From Pantoea sp. GD03673 (lineage in GTDB: Bacteria > Pseudomonadota > Gammaproteobacteria > Enterobacterales > Enterobacteriaceae): a stretch of DNA of 64,000 nucleotides. Under the pieces are notes generated by a model that saw only the letters and a program-made list of their open reading frames with translations, was not told where the DNA came from and made no database searches. A program made the position numbers and the translations under genes. The stretch covers positions 124,001-188,000 of the forward strand of contig NZ_JAOCKJ010000001.1 in the NCBI RefSeq assembly GCF_029844725.1. Direction: 5' to 3'. The number at the start of each line of letters is the position of its first letter. The first letter of the stretch is position 1. Positions 26,120 to 36,637 of this stretch are shown here, piece after piece.

Positions 26120-26725
26120 TCAGGCTAAGCCTTCCGCTTTAAGCGCCGCCTGCACCGCAGGACGTTCCGCAACCCGATCAAACCACGCCTGCAGCGCCGT
26201 AAAGCCGGACAAATCCAGTCCCAGTGCTTTTGCCCAGCGCGTCACCACAAACAGATAAGCATCGGCGACGCTGAAATGCAGGCCCATCAGCCACTGCCTG
26301 TCGCGCAATGATTCATCGACATAGCGGAATTTTGCCTCCAGCTGGCTGCGGGTCTGCGCTTTCACTTCATCAGAGTAACCGGGACGAAACAGCGGCCCAA
26401 AGCTTTTGTGCAGCTCGCTGCTGATGTAGCTGAGCCACTCCACGGTGTGATAACGCGTCAGGCTGCCGACCGGTGCCAGCAGATGGCGATCGGGCTTGAG
26501 ATCCGCCAGATACTGCACAATGGCAACCCCTTCTGTCAGCACGGAGCCGTCGTTGAGCTGCAGCGCGGGCACCTGGCCTTTAGGATTGATCTGGCGGAAG
26601 TCGTCGCCCCGTTCGGTGAGTTTTGTTGCCAGGTCAACACCCACCTGAGTGAAGTCGAGACCGCATTCGCGCATAACAATGTGTGGGGAGAGAGAGCAGG
26701 CTCCTGCTTTGCAAAACAGTTTCAT
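26120..26725 (-). CDS. gstA: Glutathione S-transferase GstA
   Basis: 201-residue beta-class cytosolic glutathione transferase, conjugating glutathione to electrophiles and aiding peroxide defence. The ATG at 26725 ([17 protein letters not shown]) is used because it matches the E. coli start and has AGGAG at a better distance than the ATG two codons upstream. The catalytic C10 is in AGACS, and the glutathione-binding QVPAL and [15 protein letters not shown] segments are intact. Neighbours pdxY and dtpA are the same as in E. coli. Confidence 0.95.
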   Translation of the reverse strand: MKLFCKAGACSLSPHIVMRECGLDFTQVGVDLATKLTERGDDFRQINPKGQVPALQLNDGSVLTEGVAIVQYLADLKPDRHLLAPVGSLTRYHTVEWLSYISSELHKSFGPLFRPGYSDEVKAQTRSQLEAKFRYVDESLRDRQWLMGLHFSVADAYLFVVTRWAKALGLDLSGFTALQAWFDRVAERPAVQAALKAEGLA

Positions 26726-26827
26726 GACCATGTACTCCTTGTTGCAATGGGATCACAGCATAGTAAAGGCTCAGGATGGAATTACCAGTGATAAGGATCA
26801 GGGATTGGCGAGGGAAAAAGGTCAGCG

Positions 26828-26854
26828 ATAAAAAAAGCCGGGCAGAGCCCGGCT
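26828..26854 (-). terminator. Intrinsic terminator after dtpA
   Basis: Leftward hairpin AGCCGGGC / GCCCGGCT with a 3-nt loop followed by TTTTTTTA, 32 bp beyond the dtpA stop codon. Confidence 0.9.
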
Positions 26855-26885
26855 GATTCGTGTCAGAACAGCGATTGCCTGCACG

Positions 26886-28367
26886 TTATTTTTTGGCGTC
26901 AGGATCCTGCGCCATACGGTTCAGTAACGGCGCCGTAATCAGCATCAACAGGGCGATGACGGCGGTCGCAATACCAATCTGCTGGAAGACGCGGCTGTAG
27001 GTCGCCAGCGAAATCAGCGGGTCAGTCACGTTTTCAGGCACTGCCATCAGGTTAGCCACTTTACCGGCAATGACCGCCGCGCCTGCGGTGGTCAGGAACC
27101 AGGACCCCATAATGAAGCCCATCAGACGCTGTGGCACCAGCTGTGCCACCATCGCCAGGCCGAGGCCGGAGATCATCAGCTCACCGATACTCTGCAAGGC
27201 ATAGCTCAGAATCAGCCAGTTAACAGACACGATACCGGCCTCGCTGGCGAACTTCGCGCCCACCGGCAGCACCAGGAACGCAGCGGAGCAGAGCACCATA
27301 CCAAAGGCAAATTTGTGCGGCATAGGCAGCTTATCGCCCAGCTTGTTATAGAGCGCCGCCAGCAGCGGACTGGCCAGCATGATCCAGAACGGGTTCAGTG
27401 CCTGGAACTGCTCTGGCGCAAAGGTAATGCCGAGAATGCTGTGTTCAACGTTGCGGATAGCAAAGAAGTTAAGTGACGTTGGCATCTGCATGTAAAGCAC
27501 GAAGAACAGAATCGCTTCCACCATCAGCAGGAAGGCGACAATCATCTTACGACGCGCTGCGCCGTGCAGTGCAAAGGCTTCTTTAGCGAACACCAGCACG
27601 ATACCCAGCGCAATCACCGCCAGCACCAGTCGGGCAATAGCCTGATGATGCAGCATCCAGTTTGCCAGCGCGATTAACACCACTACGCCAACCAGCGTCA
27701 TCAGCAGTTTTCCGACCTGTAAGGGTGCGAAGTCCGGCTTAGAACCGTAATCCTTGACCATGCGTTTGCAGAACAGGAAGTTAAACAGCGTGATGATCAG
27801 ACCGATAACGCACAGCGAGAAGGCAACGCTGTAACCATATTTAGCCGCTAACCACGGGGTCAGCATCATCGAAAACAGCGAACCGATGTTGATCGACATG
27901 TAGAACATGGTGAAGGCACCGTCGATACGCGGGTCGTCTTTTTCGTAGCAGGTGGAGAGCAGCGAAGAGGGGTTGGCTTTGAACAGGCCGCTGCCCACGG
28001 CGATAGTCGCCATACCGATATAGACGATGCTGACGTTATGACCGGAGAACGCCACCAGCGCATAACCCAGCGCCAGCACCAGCACGCCCAGCACAATGAC
28101 ACGCTTGGTGCCCAGCACTTTATCGCCAAGCCAGCCGCCAATGGCGACCAGTCCATAAACCAGCGCGCTGAATGAAGAGAACAGGGTGATGGAGTCTGAT
28201 TCAGACAACCCCAGCTGCTTCACCAGGTAAACCGCCATAATGGCCTGCAGGCCATAGAAGCCGAAACGTTCCCATAACTCAATCGAGAAGATTAAGTAGA
28301 ACGCCTTTGGCTGTTTAAACGCATTGAGACTGACAGCCTCATCAGTGTGTTTGTTTGCAGTTGACAC
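26886..28367 (-). CDS. dtpA: Dipeptide/tripeptide permease DtpA
   Basis: 493-residue inner-membrane proton-coupled peptide transporter of the POT/PTR family (formerly TppB), with about 14 hydrophobic segments. The proton-coupling ExxER motif is in [16 protein letters not shown] near residues 30-45, and the PTR2 signature [20 protein letters not shown] lies near 154-173. The position next to gstA matches E. coli. A long 690-bp region lies upstream and should hold its promoter. Confidence 0.95.
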   Translation of the reverse strand: MSTANKHTDEAVSLNAFKQPKAFYLIFSIELWERFGFYGLQAIMAVYLVKQLGLSESDSITLFSSFSALVYGLVAIGGWLGDKVLGTKRVIVLGVLVLALGYALVAFSGHNVSIVYIGMATIAVGSGLFKANPSSLLSTCYEKDDPRIDGAFTMFYMSINIGSLFSMMLTPWLAAKYGYSVAFSLCVIGLIITLFNFLFCKRMVKDYGSKPDFAPLQVGKLLMTLVGVVVLIALANWMLHHQAIARLVLAVIALGIVLVFAKEAFALHGAARRKMIVAFLLMVEAILFFVLYMQMPTSLNFFAIRNVEHSILGITFAPEQFQALNPFWIMLASPLLAALYNKLGDKLPMPHKFAFGMVLCSAAFLVLPVGAKFASEAGIVSVNWLILSYALQSIGELMISGLGLAMVAQLVPQRLMGFIMGSWFLTTAGAAVIAGKVANLMAVPENVTDPLISLATYSRVFQQIGIATAVIALLMLITAPLLNRMAQDPDAKK

Positions 28368-29057
28368 ATGTACCTCAGTTTTTTCATACCCTGTTTCGGG
28401 ACAGCAATTAAGTCCGCGTCATGTGAGTTTTTCATGCGCGAGATTGTTATTAGAAGGGAAAAGCGGCGACTAATTTGGCTGATTACGGGCGGCAGGGCAA
28501 GAATTTTCTCGAAACCTGTCTGAGCTGATAATCCAGGGTTAAAAACCTTATAACAAACTGTTGCTCAGATTTTAATATTGATGACAAAGATGATCTCAGT
28601 GTAGATCAACTGAATACAAGCGAGGCACTGGATGATTTTAACATTAACTGCTAATGGGGAATTATCCAGATGAAACGGTTGCCGCAGATTTTCATGGCAG
28701 CATTAACAGGAAGTTTCCGGCCATTATCCAGGCAATATGTCGAAAAAGTAAGCGTTAATGCGTCTCGTTTGACGGCAAAGCATACAATGGCTGATCCAGA
28801 GCACAAACCGGGGATTTAATTCAGAAAGCAAAACAAGAAAACGATTGCGTTGCGGCGCAGGGGGGCAGAAAAAGCCCTGTTGGCAGCCTGAATCTGAAAA
28901 AAGTGGCGCTGGAGAAACGGGAAATGGGCTGCCAGAAAGGGATGCATCATCTGAGTCTCCCTGTGCGAAGTGGCCGTGAAAGGATACGGCTTTCAGACTG
29001 CTCGACAGGTAATTAACATTCCTGTAACCTCTTAATTTCTCCGGAAAGGATCACCAC
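28368..29057. other. Long intergenic region between dtpA and the amidotransferase gene
   Basis: 690 bp. The left part is AT-rich and must carry the dtpA promoter; the right end carries the promoter and ribosome binding site (GGAAAGGA) of the 29058 gene. A 49-codon reading frame at 28670-28819 begins MKRLPQIFMAALTGSFRPLS behind a weak GGGGA, but it resembles nothing I know and is not annotated as a gene. No other element is evident. Confidence 0.45.
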
Positions 29058-29753
29058 ATGTTATCTCCCCTGCGTTTATCTCTGGTGGGTGACTACCGCG
29101 CGGATGCGGTTGCCCACCAGGCCATACCTCTTGCGATTGAACGTGCTGCCCGCTGGCTGAACATCACTGTTAATGCTGAATGGATTGCCACCGAAAAACT
29201 CGGTGAGTCAGATCTCAGGCACAGTGACGCCGTCTGGGTGGTGCCCGGCAGCCCCTATCATGATGATGATGCCGTTTTCGACACGATTCGCTGGGCACGG
29301 GAAAGCGGAAAGCCTTTCCTGGGCTCCTGCGGTGGATTCCAGTATGCGGTGATCGAATATGCGCGCAATGTCCTGGGCTGGCACGATGCCAGTCATGCCG
29401 AAACCGACACCGGTGGGCGCATGGTCATCGCGCCGCTGAGCTGTTCGCTGGTGGAGCAGCGCGGCGCGGTAAGGTTCGAACCCGGTTCGCGTATTGCCAC
29501 GGCCTATGGCACGCTGGAAAGCGATGAAGGCTATCATTGTAACTTTGGGGTTAACCCGGCATTCAGTGCTGCGCTGGGCGACAACACGCTGCGCATTACC
29601 GCCTGGGATGAGGCGGGTGACGTACGCGGGGTCGAGCTGCCGGATCATCCTTTCTTTGTTGCGACCCTGTTCCAGTCAGAACGCGCTGCGCTGCAGGAAA
29701 AAGAATCGCCTCTGGTGATCGCCTGGATGCAGGCGGCGCTGGCACATCGCTAA
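29058..29753 (+). CDS. Orphan CTP-synthase C-terminal-like amidotransferase homologue
   Basis: 231-residue class I glutamine-amidotransferase-like protein resembling only the C-terminal domain of CTP synthase, without the synthetase domain. The nucleophile elbow is GSCGGFQ with C91, and the oxyanion segment is VVPGSPY. In true CTP synthases the catalytic His sits in FHPE. Here the equivalent is FQSE (205-208): Gln replaces the His, while the Glu stays. Glutaminase activity by the usual triad is therefore doubtful. Related stand-alone proteins are annotated as CTP synthase C-terminal region-related (seleno)proteins; the position of Cys91 is where some carry selenocysteine. The role is unknown. 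It has a strong ribosome binding site and is transcribed alone. Confidence 0.85.
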   Translation: MLSPLRLSLVGDYRADAVAHQAIPLAIERAARWLNITVNAEWIATEKLGESDLRHSDAVWVVPGSPYHDDDAVFDTIRWARESGKPFLGSCGGFQYAVIEYARNVLGWHDASHAETDTGGRMVIAPLSCSLVEQRGAVRFEPGSRIATAYGTLESDEGYHCNFGVNPAFSAALGDNTLRITAWDEAGDVRGVELPDHPFFVATLFQSERAALQEKESPLVIAWMQAALAHR

Positions 29754-29792
29754 ATGGGGTCAGCCTGTGACACTGTCACAGGCTGCAGCCTG

Positions 29793-31136
29793 TCAGCGCA
29801 GCAGCGCCGGGCGTTTTGCGTTATAAGACCAGTTATCGATCAGAAACTGCATGCCCAGCGCATCGTTACGATTTTTATCCGGCAGCGAATGATAAAGCGC
29901 GTGAGCCGCTTCAACCCGCGTCATATTCAGGGTGATGCCCAGCCCCGGCCCCTCTGGCAGCTCCAGGTGTCCATCCCGAATCTGTGGCGCATCCTGCGTC
30001 AGCTGTTGTCCATCCTGCCAGATCCAGTGCGTATCAAAGGCCGTCAGGCGATCGCCTGGTGCAGCAGCGCCCAGGTGCGCCACCATCGCCAGTGACACAT
30101 CAAAGTGGTTATTAGAATGGCAGCCGGTGGTCAGACCCCACTCATGACAGAGCTGAGCCACCGTATGCGCATTGCGCATCGTCCAGAAGTGCGGATCGGC
30201 CAGCGGAATATCGATAGCATTGAGCTGCAACGCATGCTGCAACTGTCGCCAGTCATTGGCGATCATATTCGTGGCGACCGGAATACCGGTGGCCCGTTTA
30301 AACTCGGCCAGGGTTTCCCGGCCGGAATAACCCTGCTCCGCGCCGCACGGATCTTCCAGATAGGGAATGCGACCCGCCAGCTGTTTACCATAATAAATCG
30401 CCTCGTCCAGCGACCAGCTGGCATTGGGATCGACCGTGACCCGCGCCTGCGGAAAACGTTCGAGCAGGGCGTTAACGGTTTCGACCTCGACGTCGCCGTG
30501 ATGTACACCCCCTTTGAGCTTGAAATCGCGGAAGCCATAACGTTCGGCTGCGGCCTCCGCCAGCCGCACTACGCTTTTGGTGTCCATCGCTTTTTCATGC
30601 CGCAGCTGCAGCCAGGCATCGCCGCCAGCCTGGCCTGGCTGATAGTTCATGCTGGTCAGGTTGCGGTCAGCGATATAGAACAGATAGCCAAGCACCGGCA
30701 CGCGATCGCGCTGTTTGCCGCTGGCAAGTAACTCGGCAACCGGCAGATTCAGGTGCTGGCCCATCAGATCAAGCAGCGCGGCTTCAATCGCCGCAGTGGC
30801 ATTGTAGAATTTTTCCGGGTTCATCTGCGGAATGTGGATGTCATCGGTATGCGCGGTCTGCTGATGTCGTGCATCACTGGCAAAAAGGGTGGCGATGGTC
30901 GCATTCAGTCGCAGCAGTTCGCTGCCCTCAATCTGTGAGCGAAAACGTTCAAGCAGCGCCAGCGTTGACGCGTGACAGGGGCTTTCGCCAACGCCTGTGC
31001 GGCCTGCCGAGTCAGTCAGGATCACCAGGATGCGGGTAAAGTAACAGTTGTGCGCGCCGCCAATGTTCAGCAGCATGCTGTCATATCCGGCGACCGGCAC
31101 GACCCGCATTGTTTTAATGACTGGACTGTCTGACAT
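29793..31136 (-). CDS. gudX: Glucarate dehydratase-like enolase-superfamily enzyme (GudX-like)
   Basis: 447-residue enolase-superfamily protein of the glucarate dehydratase subgroup, closest in pattern to E. coli GudX. The expected residues are present: the KxK base pair in DFKLKGG, metal ligands in VTVDPNASW, YLEDPCGAEQG and VATNMIANDW, then DIPLADPHFWT and GCHSNNHFD for the Asp-His dyad. It should abstract a proton from an acid sugar such as D-glucarate or L-idarate and dehydrate it. It overlaps the end of the permease gene by 23 bp, so the two form one operon. The transporter is frameshifted, which may have left this enzyme without its substrate supply. Confidence 0.88.
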   Translation of the reverse strand: MSDSPVIKTMRVVPVAGYDSMLLNIGGAHNCYFTRILVILTDSAGRTGVGESPCHASTLALLERFRSQIEGSELLRLNATIATLFASDARHQQTAHTDDIHIPQMNPEKFYNATAAIEAALLDLMGQHLNLPVAELLASGKQRDRVPVLGYLFYIADRNLTSMNYQPGQAGGDAWLQLRHEKAMDTKSVVRLAEAAAERYGFRDFKLKGGVHHGDVEVETVNALLERFPQARVTVDPNASWSLDEAIYYGKQLAGRIPYLEDPCGAEQGYSGRETLAEFKRATGIPVATNMIANDWRQLQHALQLNAIDIPLADPHFWTMRNAHTVAQLCHEWGLTTGCHSNNHFDVSLAMVAHLGAAAPGDRLTAFDTHWIWQDGQQLTQDAPQIRDGHLELPEGPGLGITLNMTRVEAAHALYHSLPDKNRNDALGMQFLIDNWSYNAKRPALLR

Positions 31137-32456
31137 GTTGATTCTCCAAAGGATCGAGGGACGGCGGGGACGGCCTGCGACGCAGCAGCAGCCACAGACC
31201 GGTCAGCAGCGAAACGCTGGTGAGGGCATAGAGGCCGCCGGTGGTGGAGCCGGTCTTCATCTCCAGATAGCCAAACACCGTCGGCGCGAAAAAGCCGCCA
31301 AGATTGCCCACTGAATTCACCAGCGCAATACCCGGCGCGACAATAGAGGCGGGTAGCTCACCCTGAGGCATCGGCCAGAAAAAGGTCGCGCTGACTTTCG
31401 AGCCGATACAGGCCACGATCATCGCCAGGAAGCCAAACCACGGAGAACCCAGCGTGGCCATAAACGTGCCGCAGGCTGCCACCAGCATGGCGACGCCCAG
31501 CGCTTTATCCAGTCTGTCGCGGTGGCGGTCTGAAAAGCGGCTCAGCAGATTGATGGCGATAAGGCGCACAGCCACGGCACAGCGGTAAGCATCCCGATGC
31601 CAAAGCTGCTGAAGCCCTGAATGCGCTGAATAATCTGCGGCAGCCAGAACACCAGCGTATAGCCGGTCATGGTCATCGTGAAGAAGAGGGCGCAGAAGAA
31701 CAGCAGGCTGCGATTGCGCAACAGCGACATTTTGCCCGGCTCGCGGTTCAGCGCGTCACGCTGTGCCTCCTCATGATTAAGCTGTTGCACCAGCGCCTGT
31801 TTCTCCGCATCACTCAGCCAGCGCGCATCAGCAGGACGCGATACCAGTACCCAGGCAGCGAGAATGCCGACCAGCACCGAGGCACCACCCTCAATAAACA
31901 TCACCCATTTCCAGCCCGCTATCCCTGAAAAATTGTGCATCATCAGGATTGCGCCGGTAATCGGCCCGGAGAAGAGAAACGCGCCCGCCGTAGCGCTCAG
32001 CACCATCGCGGTGGCCCGGCCGCGCCAGGCATTCGGCACCCACTGACGGAAATAGAACAGCACGCCAGGAAAGAAACCCGCTTCGGCGACGCCGAGCAAG
32101 AAGCGCAGCAGGTAAAACTGGATGGGCGAGGTGACAAAGCCGGTCATGACCACCACCGTGCCCCAGGTAATCATGATGCGGGTCAGCCAGACGCGTGCGC
32201 CAAAGCGCTTCATCATCATATTGCTCGGCACTTCAAACAGCGCATAGCCGATGAAAAAGAGGCCCGCACCCAGACCGAAGGCGGCGGCGCTGATCCCGGC
32301 ATCGGTGCGTAGCTCGGCTTTAATGAAACCAATGTTGGCGCGGTCGATCTGATTGATGATCAGCATTACCACCAGCATCGGAATGATGTGGGTGAAGAAT
32401 TTTTTGATGGCGGAGGCGATCAGCTCATCGTGCTGCGGGGACAGGGCGCTATCCAT
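31114..32456 (-). pseudogene. gudP: GudP-like acid-sugar MFS permease, broken by a frameshift
   Basis: Anion:cation symporter (ACS) family MFS transporter. The first frame (32456 to ~31565) gives 299 family-like residues with about 8 membrane helices (DRANIGFIKAELRTD, GVAEAGFFPGVLFYFRQWVP) and then runs into TGA at 31542. The remainder (IAINLLSRFSDRHRDRL onward, to 31114) continues in the other frame. The break lies at 31559-31569. Adding one base so that TGCGCCTTATC becomes TGCGCGCTTATC restores the normal CALIAINLLS. The permease is thus inactive unless this is a sequencing error or recoding event. The start has GAGGA upstream. Confidence 0.88.
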
Positions 32457-32526
32457 CGATCTTCCTCATGAGAAACGTAAAGAAGAGCAAAGTGTAGGGC
32501 GCTGAAAAGGCGGGCTCTATGGGCAT

Positions 32527-32561
32527 CCGCCCAGGACCGGATGGGCGTCCGGCCTGGGCGG
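32527..32561. repeat. Long GC-rich inverted repeat upstream of gudP
   Basis: CCGCCCAGG-a-CCGGA pairs with TCCGG-CCTGGGCGG: 14 bp with one bulged base and a 6-nt loop. It lies about 70 bp in front of the gudP-like start, in its probable leader or promoter. No U-tract follows. It may be an operator or a stable leader hairpin. The flanking stretch 32457-32699 holds no gene. Confidence 0.55.
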
Positions 32562-32699
32562 TTGTGTTATCAATATGTTACTGGAAAAGCAAGGCGCAGC
32601 GGCTGAGCAAAACTGTGGCGGCGATCAACATCACAAAGCCGCTCCTTCGCTGAGATAACAGCATAGCGTGCAGAAACGGCACGGAAAGGTGCGCCGGTG

Positions 32700-33419
32700 T
32701 CAGCCGCTTAACTGACGACGCAGGGCAATCTCTTCGGCACGCAGCAGCAGCGCCTGCAAATCATCCTCGTCAATATCCAGCAGTTCACCATCCTGTAACG
32801 CCTGATGCAGATCGGCACGCGTCAGCGGAACCGGCATGGCGACGGGCTCAGGTTTAACCTCTGCGGGAGCCAGCGGATGTGGATAGCGGCGACCGGCCAG
32901 ATTGTTTAACAGCAGGGCCAGCAGCGCCAGCGTCAGCGAATTCAGCAGGATCGGCGTCAGAACAAAGTGATAGCCCAGCTGTTGTACTGAAGGCCCGCCC
33001 AGAATCGCGGTCAGGGCCACCGCGCCGCCGGGCGGATGCAGGCAGCGCAGCTGGAACATCAGCAGAATCGCCACACAGGCCGCAATACCGCAGGCGATGG
33101 CCGGATCGGGTATCAGATTGCTGACCGTGACGCCCGCCAGCGCTGACAGGCTATTGCCGCCGACGATTGCCCAGGGCTGAGCCAGCGGACTGGCAGGCAG
33201 ACCAAAGAGCAACACCGCCGATGCGCCAACCGGGGCGACAAACCACAGGTTGAGTTCGCCCAGCACCCAGTGGCTCAGCAGGCTGGTCAGCACCAGGCCA
33301 GTGCCCGCACCCAGTGCGGCGATCATCACATGCTTTTTACTCACGGCCAGCGGATGCGGCCAGAGACGCGCCAGAAACAGGCGCAGAGGATGCCTTCCTG
33401 CAGAAGGGCTTTTGTTCAT
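32700..33419 (-). CDS. HPP-family integral membrane protein
   Basis: 239-residue inner-membrane protein. The ATG at 33419 is used in place of a GTG 12 bp upstream. About five or six hydrophobic segments fill residues 30-175 and the family signature LHPPGGAVALTAILGG is near residue 130. The last ~65 residues are soluble and contain an acidic helix (LLDIDEDDLQALLLRAEEIA). Some HPP proteins in cyanobacteria and chloroplasts take part in nitrite transport; the function in enterobacteria is not established. It stands alone between nth and gudP. Confidence 0.85.
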   Translation of the reverse strand: MNKSPSAGRHPLRLFLARLWPHPLAVSKKHVMIAALGAGTGLVLTSLLSHWVLGELNLWFVAPVGASAVLLFGLPASPLAQPWAIVGGNSLSALAGVTVSNLIPDPAIACGIAACVAILLMFQLRCLHPPGGAVALTAILGGPSVQQLGYHFVLTPILLNSLTLALLALLLNNLAGRRYPHPLAPAEVKPEPVAMPVPLTRADLHQALQDGELLDIDEDDLQALLLRAEEIALRRQLSG

Positions 33420-33580
33420 TACGTTACTCACCGGGTCATAACATTTTCTTATCGTCAGGGCGGCGATTTTCCATCATCAACGTCAATGTAACAACCCGAC
33501 AAACTGTGCCGGTATTCGGGCGGGCCGTGGCGGCCGGAGAAAGTGCAGGAAAGGGGGAAAGCAGCGGTTTAGGCCCGACA

Positions 33581-33604
33581 ATAAAAAACCCGCCGCAGCG
33601 GGTC
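33581..33604 (-). terminator. Intrinsic terminator at the end of the rsx-nth operon
   Basis: Leftward hairpin ACCCGC / GCGGGT with a 4-nt loop followed by TTTTTATT, 13 bp beyond the nth stop codon. Confidence 0.88.
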
Positions 33605-33616
33605 TTTCATCAGTGA

Positions 33617-34249
33617 TCACTCGACTTTGTCGGGATACTCGCAGAGATCTTCAATCAGGCAGGAGCCGCAGCGGGGTTTACGCGCCACGCAGGTGTAACG
33701 GCCGTGGAGAATCAGCCAGTGGTGGCAGTCAACCTTATAGGCCGCTGGCACCACCTTAAGCAGCTTCTGCTCCACCTCTTCCACATTTTTACCGGGCGCA
33801 AATTTTGTCCGGTTGCTGACGCGAAAGATATGCGTATCAACGGCAATGGTCGGCCAGCCAAAGGCGGTGTTAAGCACCACATTGGCAGTTTTACGGCCCA
33901 CGCCGGGCAGGGCTTCCAGCGCCGCGCGGTCTTCCGGCACCTCGCCGTTGTGCTGCTCAAGCAGAATGCGACAGGTCTTAATCACGTTTTCCGCTTTGCT
34001 GTTAAACAGGCCGATGGTTTTGATGTATTCCTTTACGCCCTCTACGCCCAGCGCCAGCATGGCGGCAGGCGTATTGGCAACCGGATAGAGTTTTGCGGTG
34101 GCTTTGTTCACGCTGACATCGGTCGCCTGTGCGGAGAGCAGCACCGCAATCAACAGCTCAAACGGCGAACTGAAGTTCAGCTCGGTGGTCGGATGCGGAT
34201 TATTCTGCTGCAGCCGGTGGAGAATTTCGGTGCGTTTTGTCTGATTCAC
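33617..34249 (-). CDS. nth: Endonuclease III
   Basis: 210-residue DNA glycosylase/AP lyase that removes oxidised pyrimidines. The helix-hairpin-helix contains [14 protein letters not shown] with the catalytic lysine, followed by the catalytic aspartate in AVDTHIFRV. The four cysteines of the C-terminal [4Fe-4S] cluster are in [20 protein letters not shown] (C-x6-C-x2-C-x5-C). Its start overlaps the rsxE stop by 4 bp, so it is the last gene of the rsx operon, as in E. coli. Confidence 0.98.
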   Translation of the reverse strand: MNQTKRTEILHRLQQNNPHPTTELNFSSPFELLIAVLLSAQATDVSVNKATAKLYPVANTPAAMLALGVEGVKEYIKTIGLFNSKAENVIKTCRILLEQHNGEVPEDRAALEALPGVGRKTANVVLNTAFGWPTIAVDTHIFRVSNRTKFAPGKNVEEVEQKLLKVVPAAYKVDCHHWLILHGRYTCVARKPRCGSCLIEDLCEYPDKVE

Positions 34250-34950
34250 ACGGCTTTCCCGGCTACGCCCTGAGGGGCCGCGGTTTCAGCCGCCTGCGCG
34301 CGCAGCGCTGCACGCTGCTTCATCTTCTGATCGATCAGGTATTTGCCCGCCAGCATCATGCCCAGGCCGATAAACGCGCCCGGCGGCAGCATCGCCAGCA
34401 GCATCGGCGAGTCGAAATGAACCACTTCAATCCGCAGCGATTTTGCCCACGGGCCAAGCAGCTGGTCGGCACCGTTAAACAGCGTGCCGCTGCCGATAAT
34501 TTCGCGCAGCGATCCGAGCACGACCATGGCGCAGGTCGCACCCATGCCAATGGCAAAGCCATCCAGCGCCGCGAGCGGGATACTGCTTTTAGAGGCGACG
34601 GCTTCAGCACGACCCACAACGATGCAGTTGGTCACGATCAGCGGGATAAAAATCCCTAGCGACTGATAAAGACCGTAGGCATAGGCGTTGATCAGCATCT
34701 GCACGCAGCTCACCACCGAGGCGATGATCATTACATAAATCGGGATACGAATTTCCGACGGCACCCAGCGGCGCGAGGCGGAGATAAAACTGTTGGTCAG
34801 CGTCAGCACCAGCGTGGTCGCCAGCCCCAGGCCGAGCGCATTGGTGGCCGTTGCGGTGACCGCCAGCAGCGGGCAGAGGCCCAGCAGCTGCACCAGCGCC
34901 GAGTTATTCTTCCACAGTCCACCAACCAGCAGACTTTTAGCTTCACTCAT
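34246..34950 (-). CDS. rsxE: Electron transport complex subunit RsxE
   Basis: 234-residue inner-membrane subunit of the Rsx (Rnf-type) complex, with about six helices. The ATG at 34950 ([20 protein letters not shown]) has GGAG upstream. RsxA and RsxE form a homologous membrane pair that carries iron-sulphur or electron-transfer sites across the bilayer; conserved [20 protein letters not shown] is visible near the N-terminus. It overlaps rsxG by 8 bp and nth by 4 bp. In E. coli the complex keeps the SoxR sensor reduced. Confidence 0.96.
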   Translation of the reverse strand: MSEAKSLLVGGLWKNNSALVQLLGLCPLLAVTATATNALGLGLATTLVLTLTNSFISASRRWVPSEIRIPIYVMIIASVVSCVQMLINAYAYGLYQSLGIFIPLIVTNCIVVGRAEAVASKSSIPLAALDGFAIGMGATCAMVVLGSLREIIGSGTLFNGADQLLGPWAKSLRIEVVHFDSPMLLAMLPPGAFIGLGMMLAGKYLIDQKMKQRAALRAQAAETAAPQGVAGKAV

Positions 34951-35575
34951 TTGTGTCTCCACATGCCGGTAACGAAGAGAGTTTCTCCGGAAGCGTTTTC
35001 ATCAACAGCGCGGTGCGTTTGGTTGCATTCACCACCGCGCGTGGGGTAATGGTGGCACCGGTAAACTGATCAAAGTCGCCGCCATCTTTTTTCACTGCAA
35101 AGGATTTATCCGCCGGGCCATGCACCACTTTGCCGTTAAAGCTGTTGATCCAGTCAGAAATACGCAGTTCGATCTTATCACCCAGGCCGGGTGTTTCATG
35201 GTGTTCAATCACCCGCACGCCCAGTACTTTACCCTGGAAATCGGCACCGACCAGCATCTGTATCGCACCAGAATAGCCATCCGGGGCGGTTGTCTCCAGT
35301 GCCGCCGCGACCGGCTGACCCCCTTTACGCGCCAGAAAGAGATGATGCGGGGCACTGTTACCCAGCGCTGCATCCGTGACAACGTAACAATCCTGTTGGA
35401 TGTTGTTGTCATACAGCGCAGTGGGCACCACCTGATCCAGCAGATTTTTCTGCTGCAACTGCGTCTGGTGTTCCACCGTCGGCTTCGTCACGGTATTCAC
35501 AACCGCCGTAGCCGCCGTGGTGATCGCGGCGAAAACCGCCAGCGTGACGCCATTTTTGCGAATCGTCTCCAGCAT
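34943..35575 (-). CDS. rsxG: Electron transport complex subunit RsxG
   Basis: 210-residue subunit with one N-terminal membrane helix and a periplasmic FMN-binding domain. The flavin is attached covalently to the last Thr of the TGATIT motif, seen in [15 protein letters not shown] near residue 172-180. [11 protein letters not shown] and [12 protein letters not shown] are typical of the RnfG/NqrC family. It is separated from rsxD by 3 bp and overlaps rsxE. Confidence 0.96.
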   Translation of the reverse strand: MLETIRKNGVTLAVFAAITTAATAVVNTVTKPTVEHQTQLQQKNLLDQVVPTALYDNNIQQDCYVVTDAALGNSAPHHLFLARKGGQPVAAALETTAPDGYSGAIQMLVGADFQGKVLGVRVIEHHETPGLGDKIELRISDWINSFNGKVVHGPADKSFAVKKDGGDFDQFTGATITPRAVVNATKRTALLMKTLPEKLSSLPACGDTNE

Positions 35576-35578
35576 CGC

Positions 35579-36637
35579 TTAATCCTTCTGATGGCCGTAA
35601 ACACGCGGCTGGGTGTAGTAATCAATGAGCGGTACGCAAATGTTCGCCAGCAGCACAGCAAACGCCACGCCATCCGGATAGCCGCCAAAGCTGCGTATCA
35701 GCCAGACCAGCAGTCCAATCAGTGCGCCATAGACGAGTCGGCCACGGTTAGTTGTCGACGCGGTCACCGGATCGGTAGCAATAAAGAAGGCCCCTAGCAT
35801 AGTGGCACCCGAGAAAAGATGAATCAGCGGGCTGTTGAGCGACGCTGGTGAGAAGAACCAGCCCAGCGTGGCGCAGAATGCCAGTGACAGCAGCATGGCG
35901 GCAGGGATGTGCCAGCGAATCGCATTTTTCCACAGCAGGAACAGGCCGCCCACCAGATAACCGACGTTAACCCACTGCCAGCCGAGGCCAGCCAGCACGC
36001 CGCTGTAAATCGGCTGCGCCAGCAGATGTTCGGCACTGTGACCGGCGCGTAAGCCGGTTTTGAAGGTATCCAGCGGCGTCGCCTGACTGATGCCATCGAC
36101 CCCCATCTGCAACTGCTGCATGGTATCGCCCGCCAGCGTATGCCCCCGGAATACCATACTCAGACTGTCCATCAGGCCCGGTTTGATTGCCTGAAGCGTG
36201 TCAGGTGGCAGCCAGCTGGTCATCTGCACCGGGAAGGAGATCAGCAGCACAACATAGCCGACCATCGCCGGGTTAAACGGGTTCTGGCCCAGTCCGCCAT
36301 AGAGCTGCTTAGCAATGACCACCGCAAACAGGGTTCCGATCACCACCAGCCACCACGGTGCCAGTGGGGGCAGGCTGATACCGATCAGTATGGCGGTCAG
36401 CAACGCGGAGTTATCCGCCAGCGTGCTGGCAACCGGTGCTTTGCGAAGCCGCAGAATCGCGGCTTCGGTCAGCCAGGCCGTCAGCGTCGCCAGAATGACC
36501 TGCAAAACGGTGCCGTAGCCAAAGAAGTAACACTGAGCAGCAAAACCGGGCACCGCCGCCAGCACCACCAGCAGCATGATGTTGCCGGTGCTGCGGCGAT
36601 TATGAGTATAAGGAGAACTTGCGATACGAAAAGCCAT
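35579..36637 (-). CDS. rsxD: Electron transport complex subunit RsxD
   Basis: 352-residue inner-membrane subunit of the RnfD/NqrB family with about nine helices and a second covalent FMN. Family segments: [18 protein letters not shown] at the N-terminus, [20 protein letters not shown] and [19 protein letters not shown]. Its start directly follows the rsxC stop, with no gap. Confidence 0.96.
   Translation of the reverse strand: MAFRIASSPYTHNRRSTGNIMLLVVLAAVPGFAAQCYFFGYGTVLQVILATLTAWLTEAAILRLRKAPVASTLADNSALLTAILIGISLPPLAPWWLVVIGTLFAVVIAKQLYGGLGQNPFNPAMVGYVVLLISFPVQMTSWLPPDTLQAIKPGLMDSLSMVFRGHTLAGDTMQQLQMGVDGISQATPLDTFKTGLRAGHSAEHLLAQPIYSGVLAGLGWQWVNVGYLVGGLFLLWKNAIRWHIPAAMLLSLAFCATLGWFFSPASLNSPLIHLFSGATMLGAFFIATDPVTASTTNRGRLVYGALIGLLVWLIRSFGGYPDGVAFAVLLANICVPLIDYYTQPRVYGHQKD

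Noticed and set aside
28670..28819. 49-codon open frame between dtpA and the amidotransferase gene
   Set aside because: Weak ribosome binding site, no recognisable family and AT-rich context; not distinguishable from chance.
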